DNA of 64,000 nucleotides from Simmondsia chinensis (taxonomy: Eukaryota > Streptophyta > Magnoliopsida > Caryophyllales > Simmondsiaceae), in assembly GCA_018398585.1 (NCBI GenBank), contig JAGTTD010000001.1, forward strand, positions 11,658,501 to 11,722,500, written 5' to 3'. Within the stretch, counting starts at the first letter, position 1; each line of letters begins with the position of its first letter. Both the position numbers and the translations under genes were made by a program. The notes beneath the pieces are model-generated. The model saw only the letters and a list, made by a program, of their open reading frames with translations. It did no database searches and was not told where the DNA came from. Shown here in pieces: positions 63,608 through 64,000 of the stretch.

Positions 63608-64000
63608 ATCCCTCACATGATTTAAAAATTATAGAACTTTGTGAGCATTATTCCGTTAATACATGTAGGTACCTTCAAGGTTTAAACTAACACTTACTGC
63701 AAATGAGCTTCAACTTGAAAAAAACATAGTAGCATATATACTTTAAACTAGGTCCCTTATAGTCAGGTGTAGACCCATTACACACACAGAGAATACTGAT
63801 ACTTGTAAAGTTCTATTGGTGGAGTGCATTACAGTCATGAGCACAAATCATGGGTCATGAGTATCATTAGGGAATAGCCCATTTCCCATAGTGGCAACCT
63901 CACCACCACATTTATATAGGTGAACCCTCAAAGGGTGATATGTGATCAACACCCTGCCAATAATATGTTTTCGATTCCATTTAGAGTTTAAATCTCTACC
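63608..64000 (-). other. Internal end of an LTR element running off the window
   Basis: On the minus strand the sequence next to the LTR end is TTTAAATCATGTGAGGGAT (polypurine-tract-like). No coding domain is recognised in the remaining 390 bp, so this could be a 3' untranslated region. Confidence 0.4.

Overview
This is repeat-rich nuclear DNA of a flowering plant, most likely a eudicot. The evidence is Ty1/copia polyproteins, chromovirus and Athila-type Ty3/gypsy elements, a Mutator-like element with a 9-bp target duplication, hAT-type and other inverted-repeat miniature elements, an RTE-type LINE and a SINE headed by 5S rRNA. No intact host gene is visible. Almost every long reading frame is a decayed transposon polyprotein carrying stops or frameshifts.

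Layout: 1-2190 has no recognisable gene. 2191-7404 holds pieces of two or three copia elements: an orphan LTR with primer site, copia-1 (2737-6614, catalytic motifs intact but several stops), and a strongly deleted copia-2 (6615-7404) with LTR ends TATTAG...CTAATA. From 8764 to 40399 one minus-strand chromovirus (TSD CAGTT) has been expanded by nested insertions. These are an Athila-type complex (10869-34497, TSD GTTGT), a solo LTR in the protease region (36639-38214, TSD CAAAG) and an hAT-type MITE (34543-34984, imperfect 8-bp TSD). Inside the Athila complex sit a non-autonomous LTR element with a captured PTB-like RRM (11392-14097, TSD ACGAC) and a MULE (16918-25701, TSD AAAAATTAA). The MULE is itself split by a nearly full-length Reina-like chromovirus (19306-25081, TSD GACCA). 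This gives four levels of nesting, with most boundaries supported by target duplications.

To the right are a 5S-headed SINE (about 40588-40832), an AT-rich inverted-repeat region (40870-43686), a small MITE, and a 1.6-kb non-autonomous LTR element with a coiled-coil gag-like frame (44431-46012, TSD GTATT). Next comes copia-3 (47310-52371, TSD TTTTG), with a 293-bp TRIM (TSD CCCCT) in its polypurine tract. Copia-4 (52938-59703) interrupts a dispersed repeat. The window ends with a probable minus-strand LTR (60852-63607) interrupted by a 5'-truncated RTE LINE, whose 3' end matches the tail of the 5S-headed SINE.

The points most worth checking are: the Athila complex, both of whose outer ends are U3 ends although the target duplication is intact; the RRM captured by an LTR element; the 5S-SINE/RTE-LINE pair; the TRIM with 72-bp LTRs and a tRNA-like B-box; and the MULE with a small zinc-finger gene facing a transposase remnant. 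All identifications come from reading the sequence; no database search was run.
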